From Spirochaetota bacterium (GTDB lineage: Bacteria; Spirochaetota; UBA4802; JAFGDQ01): a DNA stretch of 64,000 nucleotides. Each line of letters starts with the position of its first letter. Within the stretch, counting starts at the first letter, position 1. Both the position numbers and the translations under genes were made by a program. Below, one piece after another: positions 17,851 through 27,083 of this stretch. The notes under the pieces were generated by a model, which worked only from the letters and a program-made list of their open reading frames with translations, was not told the DNA's origin and did no database searches. The stretch is taken from contig JAFGDQ010000070.1 of the NCBI GenBank assembly GCA_016932015.1, positions 1 to 64,000 on the forward strand, written 5' to 3'.

Positions 17851-18324
17851 GTGAAAAAAATATTTGTAATACTTGCTTTTATCTCTTTATTTTATGCATG
17901 CGGAAACGACGACTCAAACGAGTCTGATAATAATTTTATTATCAATGCTGACAATATAAAAAAATTTGAATCTCCTCTGATTAAAGGCCAGTATTTCACA
18001 ACTACATCCGGGCTTCATGAAAATGTCGATTATGCTATTATTTATAATGGTACAATAAATGGTACAAATTATGTAGGCATAGCATGCAAACAAGATCCGT
18101 CATTAGGTTCATACAATTTAAAAATATATTATGAAGCAAGTTCAATTACTTCAGGAACATATACAGCTACAGTGGTAGATAACGGTACAAGAAGTTCACA
18201 ATCTCTGGTTCTGACAATATCACTGAATTCAACTAATACTACTGATGATTATAATGTATATGATATTGAAGTTAACGGCTCTATCGGACACTTTACTATT
18301 ACAGCAGTTGAGGCAGGCAGTTAA
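17851..18324 (+). CDS. small lipoprotein, unknown function
   Basis: About 157 residues. The signal is KKIFVILAFISLFYAC with a lipobox ending in Cys, followed by an acidic Asp/Asn/Ser stretch (GNDDSNESDNN). The mature part is rich in Thr, Ser and Tyr and predicted all-beta, ending 'HFTITAVEAG', like small immunoglobulin-like surface lipoproteins. I start at GTG 17851 because GAGG lies 6 bases upstream. Monocistronic, following the inverted repeat. Function unknown. Confidence 0.65.
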   Translation: MKKIFVILAFISLFYACGNDDSNESDNNFIINADNIKKFESPLIKGQYFTTTSGLHENVDYAIIYNGTINGTNYVGIACKQDPSLGSYNLKIYYEASSITSGTYTATVVDNGTRSSQSLVLTISLNSTNTTDDYNVYDIEVNGSIGHFTITAVEAGS

Positions 18325-18427
18325 TCAAGCAGCTTCTGATAGCTGTTAACATAATTCGCTATATAAAAGTAATAACTTTCTCTTATTCTGAATATCAGTA
18401 AATACGGTATCTTTTATTCAAAGAAAG

Positions 18428-19564
18428 TTATATTCGTAATGTATCTTTCCACTCTTCAAGCAGTCGTGAAAAAATATTTCCAAATTCAGCTGAAAGCCTG
18501 TCAGGAGTCTGTGCGATCATTCTTTCCTGTATCTGTTTTTTTATTATATCATAGTTAGTCTTTTCAGCCAGAAAGCTGAGTGCAGACGCTATCTCATCAG
18601 GCGATCCCGGAGTTACAACGATCCCTCCGTAATCTGAAATTATTTCAGGAATTGAGTTTATATTACTGCCTATAACCGGAATACCGAAGCTCAGCATTTC
18701 AAGGCCTATTCTGCAAATCGCTTCAGAGCCGATTGAAGGAATTACACCTATATCGGTTATTACAAGAATTTCCCTGACATCATCAACTCTATCAAGAAAG
18801 GATATATTATCTATCTTTAATTCTGCAGCGATTTTTTTAAGCTCTTCAACCCTGACATTTATCTCTTCACCGGAAATAATTAAATGAAACCTGTCTTTGT
18901 TTTTAATGTCCGCATAACTTCTGATTAAATATTCAACGCCCTTGACTTTATCAAGCCTTCCAACAAACGATACAACAAGTTTATCTTTAGGAATTCTCAA
19001 TTCCGTTTTAAGATCTCTTTCAGGTTTATACAATGCGAATTCCCTGTAAGTAATTCCGGGCGGAATTACGGAAATTTTATTTTCAGGGATTCCCATCTTC
19101 ATTATATTGCTGACCATATATTTTGTAGGTACCGTATAGTGAACCGCTGAAAATTTATAAAATGCCCTGTTTAAAAAATGAGATTTCGGATTTTTACTGT
19201 CTGTTCTTGTTCTTACAATTTTTTTTCTGATTCCGGCAAGAGAAACAAACGCAAAAACCTGGTCCCTTGAAAAATGCGGATTAATAATATCAATGCTGTT
19301 TTGATGAAAAAATTTTCTGAACGCCAGAATGTTTTTCAGGTATTTTATTATGCCTGCATTCTGCAGGTTTATATTATTGATAAGCTCAAAATCCTTTTCA
19401 GCTGCCTTTAGAACAAAAGGCGACCCCGGGATCCCGAATAAAATTACTCTGTTTCCGGTACTTCTCAAACTTTCAGCTAAGGACAATGCGTAATGCGCTG
19501 AAGCATTATACCATCTGATAGAAGCCATTATCAATATTGTTTTATTCTTCATACTCATATTCAT
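18428..19564 (-). CDS. GT4-family glycosyltransferase
   Basis: A GT-B-fold transferase that adds a sugar from a nucleotide-sugar donor. N-terminal acceptor half (residues ~10-180) with 'NASAHYALSLAESLRSTGNRV'. The donor half opens with 'VVSFVGRLDKVKGVEYLIRSY' (~205-225). The donor-binding E-x7-E motif is in 'SEAICRIGLEMLSFGIPVIG' (~298-317). About 378 residues. No membrane helix. The start is uncertain among three close ATGs; I list the first. Likely builds lipopolysaccharide or another surface glycan; it stands alone, so the pathway is unknown. Confidence 0.82.
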   Translation of the reverse strand: MNMSMKNKTILIMASIRWYNASAHYALSLAESLRSTGNRVILFGIPGSPFVLKAAEKDFELINNINLQNAGIIKYLKNILAFRKFFHQNSIDIINPHFSRDQVFAFVSLAGIRKKIVRTRTDSKNPKSHFLNRAFYKFSAVHYTVPTKYMVSNIMKMGIPENKISVIPPGITYREFALYKPERDLKTELRIPKDKLVVSFVGRLDKVKGVEYLIRSYADIKNKDRFHLIISGEEINVRVEELKKIAAELKIDNISFLDRVDDVREILVITDIGVIPSIGSEAICRIGLEMLSFGIPVIGSNINSIPEIISDYGGIVVTPGSPDEIASALSFLAEKTNYDIIKKQIQERMIAQTPDRLSAEFGNIFSRLLEEWKDTLRI

Positions 19565-19795
19565 TTTTTCAATTTTCAAATAACGCCCAGCTTTTTTATT
19601 TAAACAAGTAATTTTTCTTTTTGAATATTATTTTATTATATGGAACAGCAACTGCTGAAATAACAAAAAGAATAAAAAAAATAAGACCGTCTAAATATTT
19701 GAACCGCTTAACATAAATATTGTTCCATCTTCCCAATTTTGTTGACTTAAATTAATACAAAATTTAGAATCACAGCATAGTTAATAGGAGGTAAA

Positions 19796-20761
19796 ATGAA
19801 AGAATTTAAAGATAAAGTAGGTTTTATAACAGGCGGCGCGTCAGGACTCGGCTTCGGGCTTGCAAAGGTATTCACAGAAGCAGGCAGTAAGATCGTTATT
19901 GCCGACATACGCCAGGATCATATTGACGAGGCAATGGAATATTTCAAAGGTACTGATGCATCAGTACATGCTATCAAACTTGACATAACAGACCGCAAAG
20001 CGTTTGCCAGAGCAGCTGATGAAGTTGAAGAAGTATTCGGATGCCCGCCCGAACTTCTTTTCAACAACGCAGGAGTCAACACATTCGGCCCTGTTGAAGC
20101 TACTACATACGATGACTGGGACTGGGTTCTCGGAGTCAACCTGTACGGAGTTATAAACGGTATAACAACATTCCTTCCGCGCATGATTAAAGCCGGTAAA
20201 GGCGGACTTCTCTACATTACATCATCAGGCGGCGGGCTTATGGGAAGTCCGGGATGTGTTGCATACAGCGCAGCTAAAGCAGCTGTCATTAATATGGCTG
20301 AAAGCTACAGAATGGGTCTGCAGCATTACGGCATACAGGTAGCAGTCTGCTGCCCCGGCGGAATAAAAACCAACATTGGGGAATCTGCCAAAATCAGGCC
20401 AGATCATCTTAAGAACAGCGGATATATTGAAGATGAAAAAGTAATCAATGCTCTGAACAATGTTTACGAAAAAGTCGGAATAGATCCATATGAGCTTGCA
20501 ACAATAGTTAAAAAGGCTGTTGAGAATGATAAATTTTACATTCTTCCTCCGGGCATGGGCCGCGAACTTGTTGAGATGAGGAACAAGGAACTGCTTGACT
20601 CTATTGTTGACGCGCCGCCTATGACTCCTGAAGAGATGGAAAAAATGGCTGAAGGCTGGAGCTACATGAAAGACGTTGGCGGGATCAAAGAGGATCTGGA
20701 CTGGGTTAAACCTGCTCCTCCAAGACCTATGGGGCCTCCGAATATTAAAGACAAAAAATAA
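19796..20761 (+). CDS. short-chain dehydrogenase/reductase with C-terminal extension
   Basis: NAD(P)-dependent oxidoreductase. Cofactor motif FITGGASGLGFG (~10-21), then 'NNAGVNTFGP' (~90), catalytic Ser in 'YITSSGGGLMGSPG' and YSAAK (~159-163), and 'VCCPGGIKTNI'. At 321 residues it is ~70 longer than a minimal SDR; the tail is Pro-rich (PAPPRPMGPPN). The SD aggagg is good. Followed by a terminator, with an aldehyde dehydrogenase converging on it and a cupin beyond: possibly an alcohol-to-acid oxidation set. Substrate unknown. Confidence 0.85.
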   Translation: MKEFKDKVGFITGGASGLGFGLAKVFTEAGSKIVIADIRQDHIDEAMEYFKGTDASVHAIKLDITDRKAFARAADEVEEVFGCPPELLFNNAGVNTFGPVEATTYDDWDWVLGVNLYGVINGITTFLPRMIKAGKGGLLYITSSGGGLMGSPGCVAYSAAKAAVINMAESYRMGLQHYGIQVAVCCPGGIKTNIGESAKIRPDHLKNSGYIEDEKVINALNNVYEKVGIDPYELATIVKKAVENDKFYILPPGMGRELVEMRNKELLDSIVDAPPMTPEEMEKMAEGWSYMKDVGGIKEDLDWVKPAPPRPMGPPNIKDKK

Positions 20762-20773
20762 ATTTTAGGATAA

Positions 20774-20808
20774 TATTCTCCGGGACTTGGAAGTGATACC
20801 GGAGAATA
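20774..20808 (+). terminator. intrinsic terminator after SDR
   Basis: Perfect 10-bp stem, TATTCTCCGG 20774-20783 with 20799-20808 and a 15-base loop, then a T-rich tract (cttatatttttat). Lies 12 bp after the SDR stop, facing the converging aldehyde dehydrogenase gene. Confidence 0.75.
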
Positions 20809-20907
20809 GTCCTTATATTTTTATACAAACAAGGGGCAGAATCAGAACCGCAGACAATTACAGCTGATTAAAGTACTGAAAATGCCTTTTATTATTTCAG
20901 CCTCTTT

Positions 20908-22356
20908 CTATTCCGGAAACGGAGTACTGATAACAACCAGCTTAAGCGTAGTAAACTCTTCGATTCCCCAGATGCCGCTCTCCTTGCCTAAGCCGCTTTC
21001 TTTTATTCCCCCCCATGTCGTGTCAGCGCACAGTTTCATATGCTCATTTACCCATACTGTACCTGCCCTGACTTTGTTTACAAAATGAATCCCCCTGTTA
21101 ATATCCTTTGTCCAGACTGAGGCACATAATCCCAGCCTGCTGTCATTTGCCATACGAAGGGCATCATCCTCTGATGAGAAGCGTATAATGCATGCTACCG
21201 GGCCGAATATCTCCTCTCTCGCTATTTTCATTTCATGAGTAACATCCGCGAAGACAGCAGGAGGCACCCAGAATCCCTTATCAAAAGGCGCGTCCACGGG
21301 CCGGCTGCCGCCTGTTAAAAGCCTGGCGCCTTCTTCCAGGCCGGATTTAATATATCCTTCAACTCTGTCGCGATGTTCAGCACTTGACAAAGGACCTATA
21401 TCTGTTTTCGGATTACGCGGATCACCCATTACAAGCTCCTCTGTTTTTGAAACAAACTTTTCAGTAAAGGCATCGTACATATCTTCATGAACGTAATATC
21501 TTCCTGGTGCCGCGCATGACATTCCGCTGTTGTGAAACAAAGAATGAACAGCGTTGTCAACAGCAGCTTCCAGTTCCGCGTCCCTGAAAACAATAAATGG
21601 GTTTTTCCCGCCGAGTTCCATGACGAGTTTCTTTATACTCCCGCTTGCAGCGGACATTATACTTTTGCCTGTCTCTGTGCTGCCTGTGAATCCCACAAGG
21701 TCTACGTCCGGATGCGAAGCAAGGGCATTGCCTATTGCCGAACCCGGGCCTGTAACAAAATTAACAACTCCCGGAGGAAATCCCGCCTCATCAACCATTT
21801 CTGCGAACTTAACGCCAATAATGGAATTGATGCTCGGGGGTTTTACAACGCATGTATTGCCCATTGCAAGAGCTGGAGCAAGCTTGGCAGCTATCATCAT
21901 TATCGGAGCATTCCATGGAGTTATGAGCGCGCATACACCAACAGGATCTTTTTTAAGATAGGTTACAGTATCAGTCATTGCGGGAATCACATGCCCCATC
22001 AGACTGCGGCTGATCTGGGCAGCATGCTCTACAAGTTCGGCTGACCAGTTGGCCATGAACACAGCGTTACTCTGAGGCGAACCGTGCTCAGTTGTTTCAA
22101 GCTCAGCCAGTTCTTTTTCGTATTTCCGCATAATAACGCCGAGACGCGCAACAGACTCTGAACGTTCGGTCTGTGACACAGATGACCATGACGGAAACGC
22201 ATCGTATGCTGCTTTTACTGCTTCATCCACATCAGTCTTATCCGCAAGCGGGACACTGCCGAGCTTCTCCTCTGTTGCCGGATTTATTACCGCAAAAGTC
22301 TTTCCGGATAAGGATTCAACCCATTTACCATTAATAAACATTTTGTATAATTTCAT
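20908..22356 (-). CDS. aldehyde dehydrogenase (NAD(P)+)
   Basis: Oxidises an aldehyde to the acid. ~482 residues from ATG 22356, chosen because AGGGG lies 8 bases upstream and the family start 'MFINGKWVES' follows at once; the 24-residue upstream extension is not needed. Motifs: 'ALITPWNAPIMM' (~145), cofactor 'LVGFTGSTETGKSI' (~220), general base Glu in MELGGKNPFIVF (~247-258), catalytic Cys in 'GMSCAAPGRYYV' (~283), and 'EEIFGPVA' (~375). Divergent from the cupin and convergent with the SDR. Substrate class not determinable. Confidence 0.92.
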   Translation of the reverse strand: MKLYKMFINGKWVESLSGKTFAVINPATEEKLGSVPLADKTDVDEAVKAAYDAFPSWSSVSQTERSESVARLGVIMRKYEKELAELETTEHGSPQSNAVFMANWSAELVEHAAQISRSLMGHVIPAMTDTVTYLKKDPVGVCALITPWNAPIMMIAAKLAPALAMGNTCVVKPPSINSIIGVKFAEMVDEAGFPPGVVNFVTGPGSAIGNALASHPDVDLVGFTGSTETGKSIMSAASGSIKKLVMELGGKNPFIVFRDAELEAAVDNAVHSLFHNSGMSCAAPGRYYVHEDMYDAFTEKFVSKTEELVMGDPRNPKTDIGPLSSAEHRDRVEGYIKSGLEEGARLLTGGSRPVDAPFDKGFWVPPAVFADVTHEMKIAREEIFGPVACIIRFSSEDDALRMANDSRLGLCASVWTKDINRGIHFVNKVRAGTVWVNEHMKLCADTTWGGIKESGLGKESGIWGIEEFTTLKLVVISTPFPE

Positions 22357-22371
22357 AACATTACCCCTGAT

Positions 22372-22428
22372 TTGGCCTTGACCGGCAAATTCCTGTTTCA
22401 TAGTTTGCGAAATTCGGCCAATGGTCAA
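22372..22428. promoter_or_regulatory. possible operator between aldehyde dehydrogenase and cupin genes
   Basis: TTGGCC-TTGACC at 22372-22383 is answered by GGCCAA-GGTCAA at 22416-22428, an inverted pair of two half-sites in the divergent intergenic region. It could be a regulator-binding site or chance; no regulator gene is adjacent. Confidence 0.25.
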
Positions 22429-22634
22429 TAGAATTTTAAAACAATTTAAAGATATGCTTCTTTTTACTGAAGCGGATGCTTATAAAAATCAGTTGCAATA
22501 AAAAGCTTGATCAGTTTAAAACTCTTTCGAATCAAAAGGCTTATATCAAAATACATTTTTAAAAGTTATTTAATTTATGTGTAATAAGCTAAAAACGTTG
22601 TAAATTACTGAATAAAAAATTGGAGGAATTAACT

Positions 22635-23087
22635 ATGTTAATGAATAACGAAGGTGAATCCGGCAAGTATATAATACAGGAGCTTCATGACCCGAATCTT
22701 GGATCACCCGAATTCCAGAAAATGTATAAAAAATTTTCAGACAGGATTCTCTGGATTGACAATAATGTTTTCGAGGGTGCATTTCAGATGAATACTGCAT
22801 GGTATTTCAATGTCCCGGAAATAGATCCTGTATTTGAGGAACATATCCATGACCATGACGAACTGATAGGATTTTTCGGAAGCAATCCTGACGATAAATA
22901 TGATCTCGGAGCCGAAATTCATGTGACTCTTGACGGAGAAGTGCATAAACTTACACGTACTTCAATGATTTTCTGCCCGGCAGGGATGAAGCATATGCCG
23001 CTGAGCATTAAAAGAGTGGACCGTCCTATTTTCCATTTTTCCATTGTGATCGGGCCGGAATACGGAAGCGCCGGAGCTTATAAATAA
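22635..23087 (+). CDS. cupin-domain protein
   Basis: 150 residues from ATG 22635; ggagg lies 8 bases upstream, so the TTG five codons earlier is rejected. A single cupin barrel (~55-145): the first metal motif is in 'EEHIHDHDELIGFFG' (His, His and Glu) and the second in 'FCPAGMKHMPLSI' (His). Probably a small metal-binding enzyme or sensor in the cytoplasm. Paired divergently with an aldehyde dehydrogenase, so perhaps part of organic acid or aromatic breakdown; substrate unknown. Confidence 0.75.
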   Translation: MLMNNEGESGKYIIQELHDPNLGSPEFQKMYKKFSDRILWIDNNVFEGAFQMNTAWYFNVPEIDPVFEEHIHDHDELIGFFGSNPDDKYDLGAEIHVTLDGEVHKLTRTSMIFCPAGMKHMPLSIKRVDRPIFHFSIVIGPEYGSAGAYK

Positions 23088-23125
23088 GCTATAATCCCGG
23101 AACTGATTAGCAAAATAATAAATTT

Positions 23126-23213
23126 GTACTGGTAGTAAAAAACACAAGGATTATTTCTATTGATTAGAATCCTGACTGCAATAAAATTTACTGAATCTTT
23201 TTACTATCAGTAC
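23126..23213. repeat. 16-bp inverted repeat with internal hairpin
   Basis: Arms 23126-23141 and 23198-23213 pair over 16 bases with one G-U-compatible difference. Inside them AGGATT/AATCCT (about 23147-23172) forms a second hairpin. It follows the cupin stop by 38 bp and may serve as a terminator for both converging units, or be a small repeat element. Confidence 0.55.
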
Positions 23214-23310
23214 GTATTTTATATATGCATGTACAATTAGCAGTATTTCCGGTTTACCCGGAAAGAACCTTCTGTTCTCTCAACAGTATTCTGATAACAA
23301 ATACCTGCAA

Positions 23311-25239
23311 TTAATCAGAGCCCAGAATCTCGCGTATCCTTTTCAACAAATTTCTCATATTATACGGCTTGGCAATAAACCCTTTTGCACCGCCCTTCAT
23401 AATTATATCTTCAGAATCTTCTCCGGAATAACCGCTGGCAATTAAAACCTTCAACCCCGGATCCTGACGCAATAATTCCTCCATACAGTGTTTGCCTCCA
23501 ATTCCAGGCATAATTAAATCAAGCAGAATAAGTGAAATATCGTTTTTATGGCCTTCATATAAAGCAAGGGCTTCTTCACCACTTTCAGCCAGTAAAGTCC
23601 TGTACCCGAATCTTGTTAACAACTGGCTGGTAAAATCGCGTAAAATGGCTTCATCCTCAACTATCAGTATCGTCTCAGATCCGTACAGAAAAAAATCGTC
23701 TTCAATTTCAACTTCTGCGTCATCAGCAGTTAATCCGTCAAATACAGGAAAATATACATTGAAAGATACACCTGTATCCGGATTACTTTCACAAACAATA
23801 CTGCCGCCATGGTTTTTAACAATTCCAAATACCATTGCAAGTCCGAGTCCTGTACCTTTTCCAATTTCTTTTGTTGTAAAAAAAGGCTCAAAAATATGTT
23901 CAACTACTTCTCCGTCAATTCCTTTACCTGTGTCACAGACTGAAAGCATTACATAATCACCGGGAATGCAGTCTCCGGCGTTTTTGCAGTACGCCTCATC
24001 CAGTATTACATTCTTTGTGGTAAATGTCAGTGTCCCGCCTTCAGGCATGGCATCCCTTGCGTTTAATGCAAGGTTCATAATAACCTGTTCCATCTGGGTG
24101 CTATCGCCTTCAATGATTTTCAGGTTTTCATCAAGAACAAATACCATGTTGATCATTTTGGGGATAGTGCGTTTAAGAAGGCCTTCGACCTGTCTTATAA
24201 CCTTGTTAAGTGAAAGCGGACTTAATTCATTATCCACTTTTCTGCTGAAGGTAAGCAATTGTTTAGTAAGCTCACTTGCCCTGTTGGCAGAATGTTTCAT
24301 CTCTGACAGCATAGAATGATCAGGATCATTTTCTTTCTTGTCAATAAGAAGAAGTTCGATATATCCAAGAATACCCTGGAGCAGATTGTTAAAATCGTGA
24401 GCGATCCCGCCGGCCAGGGTTCCGATAGCTTCCATTCTTTGAGTATGCGCAAGAGTTGCTTCAAGTTTCCGCTTTTCCTCGGCTTCCTGTTTTAATCTGG
24501 TGACATCTCTGCTGAATACAGCTAAAGAAGTGACTTCCCCCTTGCCGTTCTTTACGGGATTGAAAACCGAGTCCAGTATTTTTCCGTTATCATGTTCTTC
24601 AAAACGGACAGATTTCCCCTGAGTCACAGCTTCAAAAGCTTTTCGAGCTCTGTTTTCAGCAACCTCCTTTGAACTGATAAGTGAAGCGTCCATTCCGATT
24701 AATTCATCGCTTTTTCTCCGCAGGACATCTCCCACTCTGCTGTTAGCAGCTATAATTCTGCCTTCAAGGTCAAGAAGCATTGCCGCAGAAGGATAGGCAT
24801 TTAAAAGACTTCTCAGAGTACTTTCACTATGCTTTAAAGCTTCCTCAGCCTTTAACTTCTCCTGCTTCAAACTTATAATATCATAAACTCTTTTAAGAAG
24901 GTTGAGCAGTTCCTCCGGATGTACGGGTTTTTGAAGATACTGGAAGGCTCCGTGTTCAAGTGCTGAAAGCGCTGTTTTCAAATCAGCAAAAGCAGTCATC
25001 ATTACACAAATACAGTCTTTATTGATTTCTTTCAGTTTTTCTAAAAATAAAGTTCCCGAACCATCCGGAAGTTTTATATCAATCAAGGCAACCTGTGGCA
25101 TATATTCTACAGCCAGTTCTATTGCTGCCGAAATTGTTCCGGAACTGGTAATATTATATCCGTAACTCTCAAGAATATCCTTCAGGCTGTCCCTGAATTC
25201 ATCATCGTCATCAAGAATCAGAACTGATCGTTTGCTCAT
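23311..25239 (-). CDS. hybrid histidine kinase, REC-PAS-HK-REC
   Basis: A 642-residue cytoplasmic sensor with no membrane helix. Order: receiver 1 (~5-120, phospho-Asp in 'VALIDIKLPDG', Lys in 'QKPVHP'); PAS (~140-255); HisKA with phospho-His in GGIAHDFNNLLQG (~283-295); HATPase (~330-500, 'NLALNARDAMPEGG', 'DTGKGIDGE', 'GKGTGLGLAMVFGI'); receiver 2 (~520-640, 'LILLDLIMPG'). Receivers at both ends suggest a phosphorelay that takes signal from another kinase and passes it on. It lies 15 bp after the double-receiver gene, probably one operon. No DNA-binding partner in the window. Confidence 0.92.
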   Translation of the reverse strand: MSKRSVLILDDDDEFRDSLKDILESYGYNITSSGTISAAIELAVEYMPQVALIDIKLPDGSGTLFLEKLKEINKDCICVMMTAFADLKTALSALEHGAFQYLQKPVHPEELLNLLKRVYDIISLKQEKLKAEEALKHSESTLRSLLNAYPSAAMLLDLEGRIIAANSRVGDVLRRKSDELIGMDASLISSKEVAENRARKAFEAVTQGKSVRFEEHDNGKILDSVFNPVKNGKGEVTSLAVFSRDVTRLKQEAEEKRKLEATLAHTQRMEAIGTLAGGIAHDFNNLLQGILGYIELLLIDKKENDPDHSMLSEMKHSANRASELTKQLLTFSRKVDNELSPLSLNKVIRQVEGLLKRTIPKMINMVFVLDENLKIIEGDSTQMEQVIMNLALNARDAMPEGGTLTFTTKNVILDEAYCKNAGDCIPGDYVMLSVCDTGKGIDGEVVEHIFEPFFTTKEIGKGTGLGLAMVFGIVKNHGGSIVCESNPDTGVSFNVYFPVFDGLTADDAEVEIEDDFFLYGSETILIVEDEAILRDFTSQLLTRFGYRTLLAESGEEALALYEGHKNDISLILLDLIMPGIGGKHCMEELLRQDPGLKVLIASGYSGEDSEDIIMKGGAKGFIAKPYNMRNLLKRIREILGSD

Positions 25240-25254
25240 ATTTGAACTCTTGAA

Positions 25255-26010
25255 TTACTCAATAATTTTATTCATTTTCTGGGCCGGCTTAATTTTTTTA
25301 AGCATTGTAAGCAGATTTTTCATATCAACTGGTTTATTAATACATCCATATACATTCTCTTTTAAAGCCTGATTAATGTGTTCTGAAAATTCCTCCGCAT
25401 ATCCGGTAATAATAATAGTAATTAGACCGGGCTGCAATTTTTTAATTTCCCTGTAAAGTTCAAGTCCATTCTTATCGGGCAGTCTCATATCCAGAAGCAG
25501 TATGTCATAGAAGTCAGTTTGAGCTTGTTTTATTGCCTGTACCCCGTTGAATGTAGAAGTCACTCTGTATCCCCTGACTAAAAGGGAATCCGTAAGATTA
25601 TCACATAAATTCATGTCATCATCAACAAGTAAAATACAGACTTTTTCGCTGTTGTCACGAATATTCTTAATCAATTCAAGAAGTCTGTAGATGTCAAGGG
25701 GTTTATTCATGATCTCACAAACTCCCTCTTCCAATGCCTTTTGAATTACATTACTTATTGAAAAAGCAGTAAAGAGAATTACTTTTATTCCGGGCTTGCT
25801 CTCTTTCATTCTTAAAAAAGTTTCCAGCCCGTTTAATCCCGGCATTTTTATATCCATCAATACAACATCAAAACTCTGTTCTCGGACAAGAGCAAGCGCA
25901 TCTTCCCCACAGGATGCAGTCATGACTTTATAATCTGCATCTTCAAGAACATCTTTCGTACTGTCCAGAAAATCCGGATTATCGTCTACGAGTAAAAGCC
26001 TGCTCTCCAT
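25255..26010 (-). CDS. double receiver (REC-REC) response regulator
   Basis: About 251 residues of two tandem receiver domains and nothing else. Receiver 1 (~3-120): 'LLLVDDNPDF', Asp in 'VVLMDIKMPG', Lys in 'NKPLDI'. Receiver 2 (~125-245): 'ILLVDDDMNL', Asp in 'ILLLDMRLPD', Lys in 'NKPVDM'. With no output domain it probably shuttles phosphate or acts by protein contact. Start ATG 26010 has GGAG 7 bases upstream; the longer frame adds a spurious hydrophobic stretch. First gene of the operon with the hybrid kinase. Confidence 0.9.
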   Translation of the reverse strand: MESRLLLVDDNPDFLDSTKDVLEDADYKVMTASCGEDALALVREQSFDVVLMDIKMPGLNGLETFLRMKESKPGIKVILFTAFSISNVIQKALEEGVCEIMNKPLDIYRLLELIKNIRDNSEKVCILLVDDDMNLCDNLTDSLLVRGYRVTSTFNGVQAIKQAQTDFYDILLLDMRLPDKNGLELYREIKKLQPGLITIIITGYAEEFSEHINQALKENVYGCINKPVDMKNLLTMLKKIKPAQKMNKIIE

Positions 26011-26140
26011 ATTACAGCTCCACAGAAAAAATAAAAAATATATCAAAAACCTGTCATCGCATAGTAATAATTCAATTACTTAAAATTATCACAGTACAGG
26101 CATTTGCCCTTTAATTCTGTAAATAACAGTAATTTTCTTT

Positions 26141-26205
26141 ATATGGAATCTACATTAAAACTTTTTTTTGATAAAAAAACCATTTTTTTGTCAAAAATTC
26201 CATAT
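26141..26205. repeat. AT-rich hairpin upstream of the receiver operon
   Basis: An outer 9-bp pair ATATGGAAT 26141-26149 / ATTCCATAT 26197-26205 encloses an inner 15-bp stem (26165-26179 with 26183-26197, one T-G compatible difference, 3-base loop). T-runs lie on both strands. It sits 130 bp upstream of the double-receiver start and could be a terminator or regulatory hairpin. Confidence 0.5.
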
Positions 26206-26404
26206 ATTTAGCATCTCAATTGCAAACAATAAAGTAAAAAGTCAGTCAAGTTGAGCAAGTAACTAATTTAGAGTATTTAATATTAGTAGTATGGTATTAC
26301 TTTTATTAATATCAGGGAATACTAATATAAAATTTAATACGGATTAATTTTTTCGGATAGTCTTATTAAAAAAAGCCGGGGTTCAGGAAGATCCTGATAA
26401 AAAA

Positions 26405-26429
26405 AATAATACTTATTATAAGTATTATT
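26405..26429 (-). terminator. intrinsic terminator after spoVG
   Basis: A perfect 11-bp stem with a 3-base loop (26405-26415/26419-26429) is followed on the minus strand by eight T residues. Lies 52 bp after the spoVG stop. A second small hairpin TCAGGA/TCCTGA lies at about 26382-26396. Confidence 0.75.
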
Positions 26430-26480
26430 TAATAAAAGTATATATATTTAAAATATCTTTTTTTGTTTTTTTAATTCTGC

Positions 26481-26759
26481 TTATGCGTTAGCATCAACAT
26501 GAACTACTTCTTCATATTTTTGTATTATTGCAGATGTGATTAAATCTCTTGCCTCCTGAGTAATTGGGAAAAACAGATCAATAAATTCTCCATTTTTCCT
26601 TTTGTTTGAAGGCATCCCGATAAAGATTCCCTTTTCCCCCTGAACAATACGTAAATTTTTAACAACGAATTTGTCCATCAATGTGATGTTAGCAAATCCA
26701 AGAGTCTTACCAAGATTATCTTTCGGAAAGACGCGTACCTCAGTTATAATATTATTCAT
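26481..26759 (-). CDS. spoVG: SpoVG-family RNA/DNA-binding regulator
   Basis: SpoVG is a small nucleic-acid-binding regulator found in Firmicutes, spirochaetes and some deltaproteobacteria. 92 residues with the full signature: 'ITEVRVFPKD' start, 'LGFANITLMDKFVVKNLRIV', 'GIFIGMPSNKRKNGEFIDLFFPI' and the C-terminal helix 'EARDLITSAIIQKYEE'. Monocistronic with its own terminator. In Borrelia the homologue binds specific DNA and RNA sites; targets here are unknown. Its presence is one reason to suspect a spirochaete-like host. Confidence 0.95.
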   Translation of the reverse strand: MNNIITEVRVFPKDNLGKTLGFANITLMDKFVVKNLRIVQGEKGIFIGMPSNKRKNGEFIDLFFPITQEARDLITSAIIQKYEEVVHVDANA

Positions 26760-27083
26760 AACGTAACACCATCACCCCTCAAATTTTAATAAAGCTGGCA
26801 TACAAATAATAATATGTCAAGAAATTATTATTATGTTTTTTTTTAAAAAAAATTATTTTTAATTACAAAATAAATAATTAAAAAAAATAAATATTTAAAA
26901 ATGTATAGAATAATATCCCGGTTCCGCTTTATGGAAAAGTACCAGTTTAAATTATTAGCAAAATTCATGCCCAGGAAAAATATTTTCAAATTGGCTCACA
27001 ATAAATAATTTAACTGAAAATTGTTATATTTTTTATATATATAAATTACCTGCTGATATATTTATTAAAGGCAGGCTGTCAGC
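26760..27083. other. 324-bp AT-rich gap upstream of spoVG
   Basis: Very AT-rich with long A and T tracts. It must hold the spoVG promoter and the end of glgX transcription. No ORF or strong hairpin seen. Confidence 0.4.
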
